Part shown: positions 35,135 through 44,111 of the stretch, piece after piece
Position numbering within the stretch: position 1 is the first letter of the stretch
Layout: each line of letters starts with the position of its first letter
Assembly (NCBI GenBank): GCA_021785355.1
Contig: JAJYFR010000006.1
Location: 1 to 58,508 of the forward strand
Reading direction: 5' to 3'
DNA from: a bacterium
GTDB taxonomy: Bacteria > Patescibacteriota > Dojkabacteria > JAKAPS01 > JAJZLI01
DNA: 58,508 nucleotides
Position numbers and translations under genes: made by a program
The notes under the pieces: generated by a model
The model's database searches: none
What the model saw: the letters and a program-made list of their open reading frames with translations, nothing else
Told to the model about the DNA's origin: nothing

Positions 35135-35386
35135 CTAGTCATTAACAGAAAACGGAAGTAATGACATAATTCTAGCTATTTTTATTGATTTCGTCACCTT
35201 TCGTTGATGTTTACTACAATTTCCACTTCTAAATCTGGATAATATTTTACCTTTTTTAGATATAAATTTTTTTAATCTATATACATCTAAATAAGAAACA
35301 TCATCTACTCCATTAACACATAAAGAACATATCAATCCCTTTCTATTAGTCTTCTTTTTATTCTTCTTTTTTACTACTTGTGCCAT
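35135..35386 (-). CDS. rpsR: ribosomal protein bS18
   Basis: 83 residues. CSLCVNGVDDVSYLDVYRLK, then GKILSRFRSGNCSKHQRKVT and SIKIARIMSLLPF match S18. A Cys pair near the N-terminus and one before SKHQ could bind zinc. It follows ssb by 13 bp in the conserved order rpsF-ssb-rpsR. Confidence 0.93.
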   Translation of the reverse strand: MAQVVKKKNKKKTNRKGLICSLCVNGVDDVSYLDVYRLKKFISKKGKILSRFRSGNCSKHQRKVTKSIKIARIMSLLPFSVND

Positions 35387-35399
35387 AATTCTTTATTTT

Positions 35400-35861
35400 T
35401 TAAAAAGGTAAATCGTCAATAGAATCTATTTCATCAATAACATCTTCATTTTTATCAACTTTAGTTTTTTTATTTTTATTCAAGTCCTTATCTTCATCCA
35501 AAGAAGGTATATCTGATTCTGATTTTGCAAGAGGTGATAGTATAACCATATTATCTGCCCTTATTTCTGTTTTATTATAATTAACTCCTTCTTTTTCCCA
35601 CTTTCTATTTCTAATCTCCCCTTCTATATAAACTTTCATTCCTGTTTTTAAAAGCTGAGAACATATTTCTGCAAGTTTATTCCAAGCAACAATATTATGA
35701 AATTCTGCAATTTCTTGACTATTTCCTTCTGAATCTTTCCAACTACTATTAGTAGCAATTGAAAAACTACAGACTGCATTTCCTTTAGGAGTATATCTTA
35801 GTTCAGGATCTCTAGTTAGATTTCCGATTAAAAGAGCTTTATTTAATGATCTAGATGACAT
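35400..35861 (-). CDS. ssb: single-stranded DNA-binding protein
   Basis: 153 residues. The OB-fold is standard (LNKALLIGNLTRDPELRYTP, then FHNIVAWNKLAEICSQLLKT and MKVYIEGEIRNRKWE). An acidic linker leads to the C-terminal tip DEIDSIDDLPF, the binding site for replication and repair partners. It lies between rpsF and rpsR as in most bacteria. Confidence 0.95.
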   Translation of the reverse strand: MSSRSLNKALLIGNLTRDPELRYTPKGNAVCSFSIATNSSWKDSEGNSQEIAEFHNIVAWNKLAEICSQLLKTGMKVYIEGEIRNRKWEKEGVNYNKTEIRADNMVILSPLAKSESDIPSLDEDKDLNKNKKTKVDKNEDVIDEIDSIDDLPF

Positions 35862-35881
35862 AATATATAAAATTAACTAAA

Positions 35882-36217
35882 TTAAACATTTTTTTGTATT
35901 TTTACTGTACTAAATTTTTTAACAGAAAATATTCCAAATCTTATTATTTCAGATACTACTCTTGCTGATTTTATTAATTTATCAACATTATCTGCCACAA
36001 AATTCTCACCAGCTTCAAGATTATATAAAATATAATAACCTTCTTTATGTTTTTTTATAACATAAGATAGATATCTTTTTCCCCAAACATCTTGGTTAAC
36101 AACTTTTAGATCTAAATCTTTCATTAGCCCTTCAATTTTATCTAACACAGCAACACGAACATTCTCTGGTAAAGAAGGTTTAAGTGTCAACATAAATTCG
36201 TATTTTTTACTCTTCAT
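35882..36217 (-). CDS. rpsF: ribosomal protein bS6
   Basis: 111 residues. KYEFMLTLKPSLPENVRVAV, WGKRYLSYVIKKHKEGYYIL and ARVVSEIIRFGIFSVKKF fit S6. It is the first gene of rpsF-ssb-rpsR and lies 55 bp after the small membrane protein gene of the cytochrome operon. Confidence 0.92.
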   Translation of the reverse strand: MKSKKYEFMLTLKPSLPENVRVAVLDKIEGLMKDLDLKVVNQDVWGKRYLSYVIKKHKEGYYILYNLEAGENFVADNVDKLIKSARVVSEIIRFGIFSVKKFSTVKIQKNV

Positions 36218-36272
36218 ATAGTTACAATATTACAACAAGAATATAACATAATGATGAACATTTATCAATATA

Positions 36273-36632
36273 TTAATAAATAATGGATTTTAGCACATCT
36301 TTATATTTAGAAGAAATATGAAGAGTTTCTATATTTATTTTCTTTAAAACCAAATCATTAGAAATTTCCATTAGCATATCTTCTCTAACATTCGCTTTCT
36401 TTAAAATATTAACTACCTGATCCCTTAGAGTGATATATTTTTTAATATTCCTGAATCTATATAAAATAGACGTGAAATAAACTGAAAGAATACTAAGAGG
36501 TATAAAAAAAAGTGAAAAAAAATAAAAATTTCCCACAGTTATATTACTATAAGAAAAATACATTAAAGGTATTGCTATTAAAAAAATAAGAACACCTATA
36601 ATAAAGTCTACTTTATAGTTATTCTCTCTCAT
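36273..36632 (-). CDS. small two-TM protein of the cytochrome b operon
   Basis: 119 residues. Two membrane segments (DFIIGVLIFLIAIPLMYFSY near 9-28 and FYFFSLFFIPLSILSVYF near 36-54) are followed by a helical soluble tail of about 60 residues. No cofactor-binding motif (no Cys, few His). It overlaps the preceding gene by 14 bp, so it is co-translated with the cytochrome b parts and may be an accessory subunit. Confidence 0.6.
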   Translation of the reverse strand: MRENNYKVDFIIGVLIFLIAIPLMYFSYSNITVGNFYFFSLFFIPLSILSVYFTSILYRFRNIKKYITLRDQVVNILKKANVREDMLMEISNDLVLKKINIETLHISSKYKDVLKSIIY

Positions 36633-37557
36633 AATATCTTTTCCAAATTACTTTATACAAAGGTATGTAATAAGGTATTTTATTAATTATAGGTATAAAT
36701 GGAGCAAAAATAAGAAGAGTCATAACCAAACCAAATGTAGCAAAAGCCATCAAATCACCTGAAGCTGTAGTTGAATATGGAGGAATCTGGTATAAAAATG
36801 TATATATGCCTAACCACCAAGGACCAGGATAATTCCCTTCTTCTTTTAATATACCCCACTGATTTCCTAGCATAGAATATTTATTTGCTACATTACGAAG
36901 AGGTGTTCCTTGTAAAAACAATAAAGAATTTTGATAATTGTATGTGTAAGTACTATTATTTCCAGGTAAATTATTATTTAAAACATTTTCTAAAATACCA
37001 CTTTTCCCCATTCTAAGAAGATAAGTAATCATTTGAGGTATAGGACCATACACTCCTTTCTTAACAACAATTTTACCTCTTCTATATTTAGCATTATTTA
37101 ATGCATTATAATAATTGTTTTCCATTTTTGTTAATAAAGATGAGTTATTCTTCTTTAAATAAAAATACTGATTCATAATTTTAGACAAAGAAGGATCTAC
37201 TTTGGATTCTATTTTCAGAGGATTTTCAACAAATGTTTTGATAGAATTTACAGGGACATCTACCCCCTCTATTCCCTCAGGAGAAATAAAACCAATACTT
37301 TGTACTTGTCCTTGAGAACTATTATTATAAGGAGGTCCATATGTTGCTATTGCACTTAAACCCAGTATATTTCTCATTTCAACTTGAGCAAATTCTACTG
37401 GATTCTGATTTGCAAATTGCTTTATTGAATAAGGTTTCATTTGAGGAGATTTAAAAAATATAGCAAACAAAATTATAACTATAATTACGCCCAAAAAAGC
37501 ATAAATAAATTCCTTTACTAAATCAGATTCTTTTTGTTTGTATTTAGATTCATCCAT
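36619..37557 (-). CDS. cytochrome b C-terminal/subunit IV-like protein
   Basis: 312 residues. An N-terminal membrane segment (EFIYAFLGVIIVIILFAIFF) is followed by a large soluble region containing VEMRNILGLSAIATYGPPYN, a motif seen in menaquinol-cytochrome c reductase-type proteins. PGPWWLGIYTFLYQIPPYST, like the PDWYF..Y segment of subunit IV, and two C-terminal membrane segments follow. There is no Cys and hence no CxxCH heme c site. With the diheme cytochrome b upstream it should form a quinone-reactive b6/IV-like core. Confidence 0.6.
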   Translation of the reverse strand: MDESKYKQKESDLVKEFIYAFLGVIIVIILFAIFFKSPQMKPYSIKQFANQNPVEFAQVEMRNILGLSAIATYGPPYNNSSQGQVQSIGFISPEGIEGVDVPVNSIKTFVENPLKIESKVDPSLSKIMNQYFYLKKNNSSLLTKMENNYYNALNNAKYRRGKIVVKKGVYGPIPQMITYLLRMGKSGILENVLNNNLPGNNSTYTYNYQNSLLFLQGTPLRNVANKYSMLGNQWGILKEEGNYPGPWWLGIYTFLYQIPPYSTTASGDLMAFATFGLVMTLLIFAPFIPIINKIPYYIPLYKVIWKRYYERE

Positions 37558-38152
37558 TTGTTTTTTCTATTTCAATAGGAGGAACAACTCCCTTTTTTCT
37601 AACTATATAAAGATGTAGTGATAATATTAAAATTATAACAATAGGCAATATTATTGTATGAAAACCATATAATTGAGAATTATCTAATATATTAATAAAT
37701 CTAGACAGTCCTATTGCATTCATGGCATCTTTTGCTTGAACTTGATTCCATTGAGCAAAAAATCCACCTCCGATTAAAAATCCAAAGAAAGCTTCAAACA
37801 TAGATATAGCAAATAATAATGAGCCTAGAATCCAAGTAATTATTCTACCTTCTCTCCATCCTGCCATGAAGAATACAGACAATATATGTATAAATAAGAA
37901 AAAAAAGAAAAACTGAGCCCCCCAAAAATGTACTGACCTAAAGAACAAACCTAACGATGAATATTGATACCACAAAGGACCTTCTATAACCATAACTATT
38001 CCTGAAAGAATAATTATAGCCAAACTTGCCATTGTAAGAACCCCAAACATATATAAAAAAGAAGATACATATACAGGCAATGTATCTGGAAGCAATATAT
38101 CTGGATCTAAATCTTTTTTTATTATATTTTTTAATATTTTAGTTATGTTCAT
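37550..38152 (-). CDS. diheme cytochrome b N-terminal half (b6-like)
   Basis: 200 residues with four membrane segments. Two pairs of His lie 13-14 residues apart in the second and fourth segments: SVHFWGAQFFFFFLFIHILS, and FHTIILPIVIILILSLHLY. This is the heme bH/bL ligand pattern of cytochrome b/b6. FMAGWREGRIITWILGSLL after the first pair and FEAFFGFLIGG correspond to the usual ...R.ITW..G..L and G..L regions. It would accept electrons from a quinol. No Rieske or cytochrome c gene is in the window. It overlaps both neighbours. Confidence 0.8.
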   Translation of the reverse strand: MNITKILKNIIKKDLDPDILLPDTLPVYVSSFLYMFGVLTMASLAIIILSGIVMVIEGPLWYQYSSLGLFFRSVHFWGAQFFFFFLFIHILSVFFMAGWREGRIITWILGSLLFAISMFEAFFGFLIGGGFFAQWNQVQAKDAMNAIGLSRFINILDNSQLYGFHTIILPIVIILILSLHLYIVRKKGVVPPIEIEKTNG

Positions 38153-38288
38153 CTTTTTTATTTCTTTTTTTACTTGAAAAATTTGGATAAGGAAAAAATA
38201 AAGCTACACAAAAAACAAGAGGTATTAGCAAATATATAAGAATATCTATATAAAAAGAATTTGTCATCATATATCTAAGGTTTAACAT
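38139..38288 (-). CDS. 49-residue single-TM protein, first gene of the cytochrome b operon
   Basis: From ATG at 38288: MLNLRYMMTNSFYIDILIYL, then LIPLVFCVALFFPYPNFSSK and a basic tail (KKRNKKDEHN), TAA at 38139. Met7 or Met8 are alternative starts. One membrane segment with a positive inside tail resembles the small accessory subunits of b6f/bc-type complexes. It overlaps the cytochrome b start by 14 bp. Confidence 0.5.
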   Translation of the reverse strand: MLNLRYMMTNSFYIDILIYLLIPLVFCVALFFPYPNFSSKKRNKKDEHN

Positions 38289-38300
38289 ATTTTAAAAAAA

Positions 38301-38906
38301 ATGTTAATATCTATAATTATAATGTTTACAAATATGGAAAATATAAATATTTATTTATTTAGAATTATTAATAATTTAGCAACAAATCAATATATAAATT
38401 TATTCTTCTCTTTATCAGCTCAATATTTAATATTTTTATATCTATTATTTATTATATTTATTTGGTTCTATAAAAAACAAATAAACAAGAAATTAGACAA
38501 TAAAAGAATTTTTATCCTGTCTGTACTTTCATCTATACTATCTCTTATAATAAATAAAGTTTTAGGATATATATATTATGAAAAAAGACCTTTTGTATCA
38601 CTAAAGCATGTTAATCTTTTATTTAAATATACACCTAACAATTCTTTTCCATCTGACCATATGGCTGTAGTTTCATCCATTGCAGTAATGATATATATAT
38701 ATAATAAAAAATTAGGAATATTCTTACTTGTAATATCTTTACTCATAGGTTTTTCTAGAGTCTTTTCTGGGGTACATTTTCCTATAGATATAATTGTAGG
38801 ATTTTTATCTGCATTAATATCCGCATTAATTGTATATGGATATAGAGAAAAATTAAACTTCTTAACAGAATTTCTTATGAAAATTAGTATAAAATTACAT
38901 TTATAA
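38301..38906 (+). CDS. PAP2-family membrane phosphatase (undecaprenyl-PP phosphatase-like)
   Basis: Six membrane segments and the three-part PAP2 site: YYEKRPFVSL (K..RP), NSFPSDHMAV (PSGH-like with Asp) and SRVFSGVHFPIDIIVG (SRxxxxxHxxxD). These enzymes dephosphorylate undecaprenyl diphosphate or phosphatidate. The frame opens at 38301, but a TATAAT at 38312-38317 suggests that translation starts at 38322 or 38334 (MENINIYLFRII). It is divergent from the cytochrome operon. Confidence 0.85.
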   Translation: MLISIIIMFTNMENINIYLFRIINNLATNQYINLFFSLSAQYLIFLYLLFIIFIWFYKKQINKKLDNKRIFILSVLSSILSLIINKVLGYIYYEKRPFVSLKHVNLLFKYTPNNSFPSDHMAVVSSIAVMIYIYNKKLGIFLLVISLLIGFSRVFSGVHFPIDIIVGFLSALISALIVYGYREKLNFLTEFLMKISIKLHL

Positions 38907-39231
38907 GATCTTTTAGTCATGCGTAAGCCGAATTCTGTTTTATGTGTCCATCTATCTTGAATAAATATTTCTATTTATTTCTTTGCGTTTTTAACTTGCT
39001 GGAGGTGGAGGTTACAATGCCATAGTAAATCACTTTCTATGCGGTAGTCTCTTACACTACCTTTTCACCCTTACTCTAAAAAAGAGCGGTATACTTTCTG
39101 TTGCCCTAATCTAAAGATTACTCCTTACTATCAGTTAAATAGCACCCACTTCATTAAAATAATGCCAGTTCGGACTTTCCTCACATCTATATAAATATAG
39201 AAAGCGTAGACACATACATAACTAAAAGATC
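38907..39231 (-). ncRNA. rnpB: RNase P RNA
   Basis: On the minus strand: GAGGAAAGTCCGAAC (CR I), GGGCAACAGAAAGTATACCG (CR II), AAGGGTGAAAAGGTAGTGTA (CR III) and ACAGAATTCGGCTTACGCAT (CR V), all in the correct order within 325 nt. The ends pair as GATCTTTTAGT with ACTAAAAGATC, extending helix P1. It cleaves the 5' leader of tRNA precursors. Its 3' end overlaps the tail of no gene; PAP2 ends 1 bp before it. Confidence 0.95.
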
Positions 39232-39238
39232 ATTCTTA

Positions 39239-39472
39239 TTATAACAAAATTCTGTTTATATGAAAGAATGCTCTTAATGAGTAATCAAATGGGAAATTAG
39301 ATACATATATAGATACTATAATAATAAATATTATAGCAATTAAAATATAAGAAAAACTCCAAATTAAAGATTTTTTTACATATAAATAATCTTTTTCTTC
39401 ATTACTACTTTTGCCTTTACTTTGAGATTTTAGAACTTCTATCTCTTGTCGAAGATTTCTTTTTTTAGCCAT
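39239..39472 (-). CDS. small membrane protein with N-terminal coiled coil
   Basis: 77 residues. A charged N-terminal helix (RNLRQEIEVLKSQSKGKSSN) is followed by one strong membrane segment (LIWSFSYILIAIIFIIIVSI). No family assigned. It ends just before the rnpB 5' end, so rnpB may be transcribed from within or upstream of this gene. Confidence 0.5.
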   Translation of the reverse strand: MAKKRNLRQEIEVLKSQSKGKSSNEEKDYLYVKKSLIWSFSYILIAIIFIIIVSIYVSNFPFDYSLRAFFHINRILL

Positions 39473-39547
39473 AATATTGTTAAGTTAAAACAAATATATT
39501 ATACTAAAAAATATCAGTTTATTACAAGAAATATTTATTAAATAGAT

Positions 39548-40804
39548 ATGCAAGAAGTTAATTTTGATTCTAAAGAACTTATAGAATCAGAGATAAATAA
39601 CAAAAAGAAATTTAAAAAATTAAGAAATTGGTATTCATCTCTGTCTCAAAACCAAAAATATACATTATGGTTTAGTTCTATAATTATATTAATAATACTT
39701 ATAGGAATTATTTCATTCTTAGTGATAATACTAAGGCCTAATTCTGCTATTAATGCTAGTAATACAAGTATTAAAACCACACCCCTTTATACTAAAGTAA
39801 AACTTCCTCCACAAAAAAAATATACTGATCCTTTAGATGGAGTACAATTAAATAGTCAAACAAATTTAAATAGGCCCGCTTTAGCTGTTATGATAGAAAA
39901 TTCTATTACAGCAAGACCTCAAAGTGGACTTAATAGTGCAGATTTAGTATATGAAGCTCAAGTTGAGGGTTCTATTACAAGATTTATGGCAGTATTTTTA
40001 GCTAATACACCAAGTATGATAGGTCCAATAAGAAGTGCAAGGTTATATTATATTTCTTGGGCACAAGGATTAGGTGCTTTATATACTCATTGGGGTGGAA
40101 ATATATATGCATTAGAGAAGTTAAAAACTGATAATATTCCAAATATTGATGCAATATTCACTCCAGGATCTGACCAGACATGCTCTAATTCTGTATCTAT
40201 AGTATTTTGTAGACTAGATACTCGTTATGCTCCTCATAATGGATATGGAAATACTCAAAATATTTGGAATTTGGGTCAACAACAAGGATTATTTTCAAAC
40301 CTAACACTAGGTAAAAATATTACACCTTATCAATTTTCTAATACACCTAAAACAAAAGATTTGGGGAAAAGTGGATCTAGTATAAATATATTCTTTGATC
40401 AGGGAGTTATTCCTTATGATGTATCTTGGATATATAACCAGAGTACAAATTCATATACAAGATACAATGGTGGATCTAAACAGTATGATGCATTAACAAA
40501 CCAACCTTTGACAGCTAAAAATGTAGTAGTTCTATATGTAAATGGACATACTACAAGTTACCCAGGTGAAGGAACTACAGAAGCTGCTGCTCCTATATGG
40601 ATATTAAATACTGTTGGGTCAGGAAATGCTTATATATTTGAAAATGGGCAAGAAATACAAGCTACTTGGAATAAATCATCAGATAATTCAAGAATGATGT
40701 TTACAACTCAATCAGGATCTCCTGTGACATTTCAAAGAGGAGAAATTTGGTTCGAAGTTATAGAACCTCAAACAGGATCATTTACTTATACACCAGCAAC
40801 ATAA
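39548..40804 (+). CDS. DUF3048 (YerB-like) extracytoplasmic protein
   Basis: 418 residues. A membrane anchor (YTLWFSSIIILIILIGIISF near 38-60) is followed by the DUF3048 domain with RPALAVMIENSITARPQSGL, ADLVYEAQVEGSITRFMAVF, IGPIRSARLYYISWAQGLGA and the late APIWILN and RGEIWFEVIEP segments. Function is unknown; Bacillus YerB is a lipoprotein of this family. It lies 4 bp before the HTH/NTase gene. Confidence 0.85.
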   Translation: MQEVNFDSKELIESEINNKKKFKKLRNWYSSLSQNQKYTLWFSSIIILIILIGIISFLVIILRPNSAINASNTSIKTTPLYTKVKLPPQKKYTDPLDGVQLNSQTNLNRPALAVMIENSITARPQSGLNSADLVYEAQVEGSITRFMAVFLANTPSMIGPIRSARLYYISWAQGLGALYTHWGGNIYALEKLKTDNIPNIDAIFTPGSDQTCSNSVSIVFCRLDTRYAPHNGYGNTQNIWNLGQQQGLFSNLTLGKNITPYQFSNTPKTKDLGKSGSSINIFFDQGVIPYDVSWIYNQSTNSYTRYNGGSKQYDALTNQPLTAKNVVVLYVNGHTTSYPGEGTTEAAAPIWILNTVGSGNAYIFENGQEIQATWNKSSDNSRMMFTTQSGSPVTFQRGEIWFEVIEPQTGSFTYTPAT

Positions 40805-40808
40805 AATC

Positions 40809-41387
40809 ATGATAGATAAATTTTTGATATCAAAAGTAAGAGTAAAAATATTAAAATTATTCTTGCTTAATTCTCAAAATACATATCATGTAAGAGAGAT
40901 TGTTAGAAGAACAAATGAAGAAATTAATGCAGTAAGAAGAATATTAAAAGAGTTAGAAGATATAAAATTTTTAACAAATGAAAGAAATGGAAATAGACTC
41001 TATTATAAAATAAATATAGATTTCATATATTTTTTTGAATTAAATGCTATGTTTAATAAAGAATTTGGATTAGGACAGAAAATTATAAAACACAAAAACA
41101 AATTAGGTAATATAAAAACAGCATTTTTAACAAAGACATATATTCAAAATAAAAGGAAAAATGACAATGATATAGATCTAGTATTGGTCGGCAATAGTAT
41201 TAATTATATATATTTAGATAAACTCATCAAAGAATTTGAAGACGCAAATGAGAGAAGCATAAACTATACATATCTTACTCAAACAGAATTTGAAGAATAC
41301 AAAAGAAGTAATAACTATTTCCTATCTAATGTTATATTTAAAGAAAAAATAGTACTAATAGGAGAAGAAAGTTTAATATACACATAA
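40809..41387 (+). CDS. winged-helix protein with a nucleotidyltransferase-like domain
   Basis: 192 residues. The N-terminal part (ISKVRVKILKLFLLNSQNTY, HVREIVRRTNEEINAVRRIL) is an ArsR/MarR-like winged helix. The C-terminal part (FLTKTYIQNKRKNDNDIDLV) resembles a minimal nucleotidyltransferase with DxD-like DNDIDLVLVG, but the usual GSxxxG is not clear. Such proteins are frequent in Patescibacteria and are often called transcriptional regulators. It is probably co-transcribed with DUF3048. Confidence 0.65.
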   Translation: MIDKFLISKVRVKILKLFLLNSQNTYHVREIVRRTNEEINAVRRILKELEDIKFLTNERNGNRLYYKINIDFIYFFELNAMFNKEFGLGQKIIKHKNKLGNIKTAFLTKTYIQNKRKNDNDIDLVLVGNSINYIYLDKLIKEFEDANERSINYTYLTQTEFEEYKRSNNYFLSNVIFKEKIVLIGEESLIYT

Positions 41388-41447
41388 CATATTCTATCTG
41401 TGATCCTTGCATAAAAGTGAAAGTTATTTTAAAATAGTTCACTAATA

Positions 41448-42791
41448 ATGCGTAGAACCACAAAATTTTTAATATTTATAATTTTTTTATACATAATATC
41501 TATAATTGTAGATATACCTAAGGTAAATATAAATTTAAAACCTATAGGTATAAATTTCAATAGAACAATAGATCATATATCCATTAATCTAAATACTATT
41601 GGAATTAATTATATAAATAAACTTAACCCTTCTTTAGGTTTAGATCTAAGTGGAGGTTCTGAATTAGTTCTACTTGCAAATACATCAAAAATACCTGCAA
41701 GTCAAGTAACTAATGCTTTAGATGCTGCAAGAAATATAATTAATCAAAGAGTAAATCTGTATGGAGTTGCAAATGCTCAAGTATATACAGAAAAATATGG
41801 CAATCAAAATAGAATAGTAGTTGATCTTGCAGGAGTAAAAAATTTAAATGAAGCAAAAAAATTAGTTGGACAAACAGCTAAATTAGAATTTTTGACTATA
41901 AAGCCTAATATTAATTTATCTTCTATAGTTTCTTCTACTATACCCTTAAATGATTTTAACCCAAAAACAAATCTAACAGGAGCAGATCTTGCTTCAGCAT
42001 CAGTTACATATCCTCAAGGAAGTACTACTCCTAATATTCAATTAAACTTCAAACCAGAAGGATTAACTAAATTTTCTAATATAGCAAAAGCTAATGTAGG
42101 AAAACCTATTGGAATAGTACTTGATAATAAGGTTGTTGAGAATCCTGTAATAAATTCTAATTTGGCAAATGGAGTCACATCTTCACCTGTAATAACAGGA
42201 AACTTTACACTTAATCAAGCTCAAACATTAGTAGACCAATTAGATGCAGGAGCATTACCTATACCTGTAAAATTAATTGAAGAGAATACAATTGGAGCAA
42301 CATTAGGATCTCAATCAATTAATGCAAGTTTGATAGCAGGTATCATAGGAATAATAATAATACTTATATTTATGATATGGAATTATAGAACATTAGGAAT
42401 AATTGCAGATATTGCATTAATTTTATATGCTTTAATTACATTTGCTTTATTCAAAATAATTCCAATTACTCTGACTTTAGAGGGTATTGCTGGTTTTATC
42501 CTATCCATAGGAATGGCTGTTGATGCAAATATATTAATATTTGAAAGAATGAAAGAAGAAAATATAGAAGGTAGATCTAGAAAGTCAGTCCTTTCATTAG
42601 GTTTTGCTAGAGCATGGAATTCTATAAGAGATTCTAATATATCTACACTTATAACTACATTTGTTTTATATATGTTAGGATCTTCACAAATAAGAGGATT
42701 TGCTATAACTTTAGCTTTAGGAGTTTTAGTAAGTTTATTTACAGCTGTTACCGTTACGAGGACATTACTTGAAATATTTTATGTAAAATAG
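41448..42791 (+). CDS. secD: protein translocase subunit SecD
   Basis: 447 residues. The first membrane segment is at the N-terminus; P1-type periplasmic regions contain LGLDLSGGSELVLLA and ARNIINQRVNLYGVANAQVY; five C-terminal membrane segments include GFILSIGMAVDANILIFERM, the proton-channel region. With SecF it pulls proteins through SecYEG. It is followed by secF after 2 bp. Confidence 0.95.
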   Translation: MRRTTKFLIFIIFLYIISIIVDIPKVNINLKPIGINFNRTIDHISINLNTIGINYINKLNPSLGLDLSGGSELVLLANTSKIPASQVTNALDAARNIINQRVNLYGVANAQVYTEKYGNQNRIVVDLAGVKNLNEAKKLVGQTAKLEFLTIKPNINLSSIVSSTIPLNDFNPKTNLTGADLASASVTYPQGSTTPNIQLNFKPEGLTKFSNIAKANVGKPIGIVLDNKVVENPVINSNLANGVTSSPVITGNFTLNQAQTLVDQLDAGALPIPVKLIEENTIGATLGSQSINASLIAGIIGIIIILIFMIWNYRTLGIIADIALILYALITFALFKIIPITLTLEGIAGFILSIGMAVDANILIFERMKEENIEGRSRKSVLSLGFARAWNSIRDSNISTLITTFVLYMLGSSQIRGFAITLALGVLVSLFTAVTVTRTLLEIFYVK

Positions 42792-42793
42792 AT

Positions 42794-43687
42794 ATGAATT
42801 TAAATATTGTAAAATACAAATATATATACTTAGGGTTTTCTTTATCTTTAATGATCCTAGCTATAATATTTATTTCAGTATGGGGTTTAAATTTTGGAAT
42901 AGATTTTACAGGAGGAACTCAATTAATATATAAGGTTCAAAAAAATGAAGTATCTCCTTTAAAAAAATATATTGAAAATAATATTTCTCAGGGAAGTATA
43001 GTACAACTAACTAATACAGATTATCAAATACAAACTCCACCTCTAGATCAACAAAAATTAAAAAATTTAGAAACTTATCTTCAAAAAACATTTATACTTT
43101 CCAAACCTCAAAGTATAAAAACTATTGGCCCTACTATTGGAGCACAGTTAGCCCAAGACGCAATTTACTCAATTATAATAGTGATGTTAGGTATAATTCT
43201 ATACATAGGTTTTGCATTCAGAAAAGTACCTAGACCTGCTAATTCTTGGACATTTGGTATATCTGCTATTCTTGCAATGGTACATGATGTCATTATTGTA
43301 TTTGGAGCTTTTGCAATACTAGGTCATTTCTTTAAAGCACCTATAGATTCATTATTTGTCACAGCAATACTTACTGTTATAGGATTCTCAGTACATGACA
43401 CAATAGTAGTATTCGATAGAATTAGAGAGAATTTAATAAAAAAGAGACTTGCTAATTTTTCTGACATGATAAATAATTCACTAATGCAAACATTAAACAG
43501 ATCTTTAAATACATCTTTTACTGTACTTTTAGTTTTATCAGCACTTTTCTTATTGGGAGGTATTACTATTAGGTGGTTTGCTGTAGCTCTTCTAATTGGT
43601 ATTTTTTCAGGAACTTATTCAAGCATATTTGTAGCTTCACAACTTTTAATTATTTATGAACAATATAAAGAAAGAAAATCTAAATAA
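42794..43687 (+). CDS. secF: protein translocase subunit SecF
   Basis: 297 residues, six membrane segments. GLNFGIDFTGGTQLIYKV near residue 30, ISAILAMVHDVIIVFGAFAI and VIGFSVHDTIVVFDRIRENL are diagnostic. It partners SecD. Its last 32 bp overlap the Nudix gene. Confidence 0.95.
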   Translation: MNLNIVKYKYIYLGFSLSLMILAIIFISVWGLNFGIDFTGGTQLIYKVQKNEVSPLKKYIENNISQGSIVQLTNTDYQIQTPPLDQQKLKNLETYLQKTFILSKPQSIKTIGPTIGAQLAQDAIYSIIIVMLGIILYIGFAFRKVPRPANSWTFGISAILAMVHDVIIVFGAFAILGHFFKAPIDSLFVTAILTVIGFSVHDTIVVFDRIRENLIKKRLANFSDMINNSLMQTLNRSLNTSFTVLLVLSALFLLGGITIRWFAVALLIGIFSGTYSSIFVASQLLIIYEQYKERKSK

Positions 43688-44111
43688 ATCTATTCACTAT
43701 ACAGCTGGTGGTATATTAAAAAATAAAGATAATCAAATTTTTTTAATTTTTAATAAAAATAGAAGAACATTTCAATTACCAAAAGGTCATTTGGAGAAAG
43801 GAGAAACTTCTAAAATGGCAGCTATAAGAGAAGTAAGAGAAGAAACAGGATATAGAAATATAAAAATAATATCTCAAAAATCTTTCAAGATATTTTTTAC
43901 ATTTAAAGATAGATTTGATAATAATTTAATAAATCAAAAACATACAATATACTATATAATGAAACTTGTTGATGAAGAAAGAATTCACACAAAAGAACAG
44001 GATGATGAAAAGTTAGGAGGAGATTGGTTTTATATAGATGATGCAATAAAAAAAGCTTCTTTCAAAAATATAAAAAATATATTAATTGAAATGAAGAATT
44101 TGTCTATTTGA
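43656..44111 (+). CDS. Nudix hydrolase
   Basis: 151 residues. The Nudix box is complete: GHLEKGETSKMAAIREVREE and then TGY, with REV.EETG supplying the metal-binding Glu. The preceding TAGGILKNKDNQIFLIFNK strand is typical. Substrate unknown (nucleotide diphosphate derivative). The ATG at 43656 lies inside secF; no other ATG precedes the domain. The 3' end overlaps convergent fmt by 30 bp. Confidence 0.88.
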   Translation: MNNIKKENLNKSIHYTAGGILKNKDNQIFLIFNKNRRTFQLPKGHLEKGETSKMAAIREVREETGYRNIKIISQKSFKIFFTFKDRFDNNLINQKHTIYYIMKLVDEERIHTKEQDDEKLGGDWFYIDDAIKKASFKNIKNILIEMKNLSI

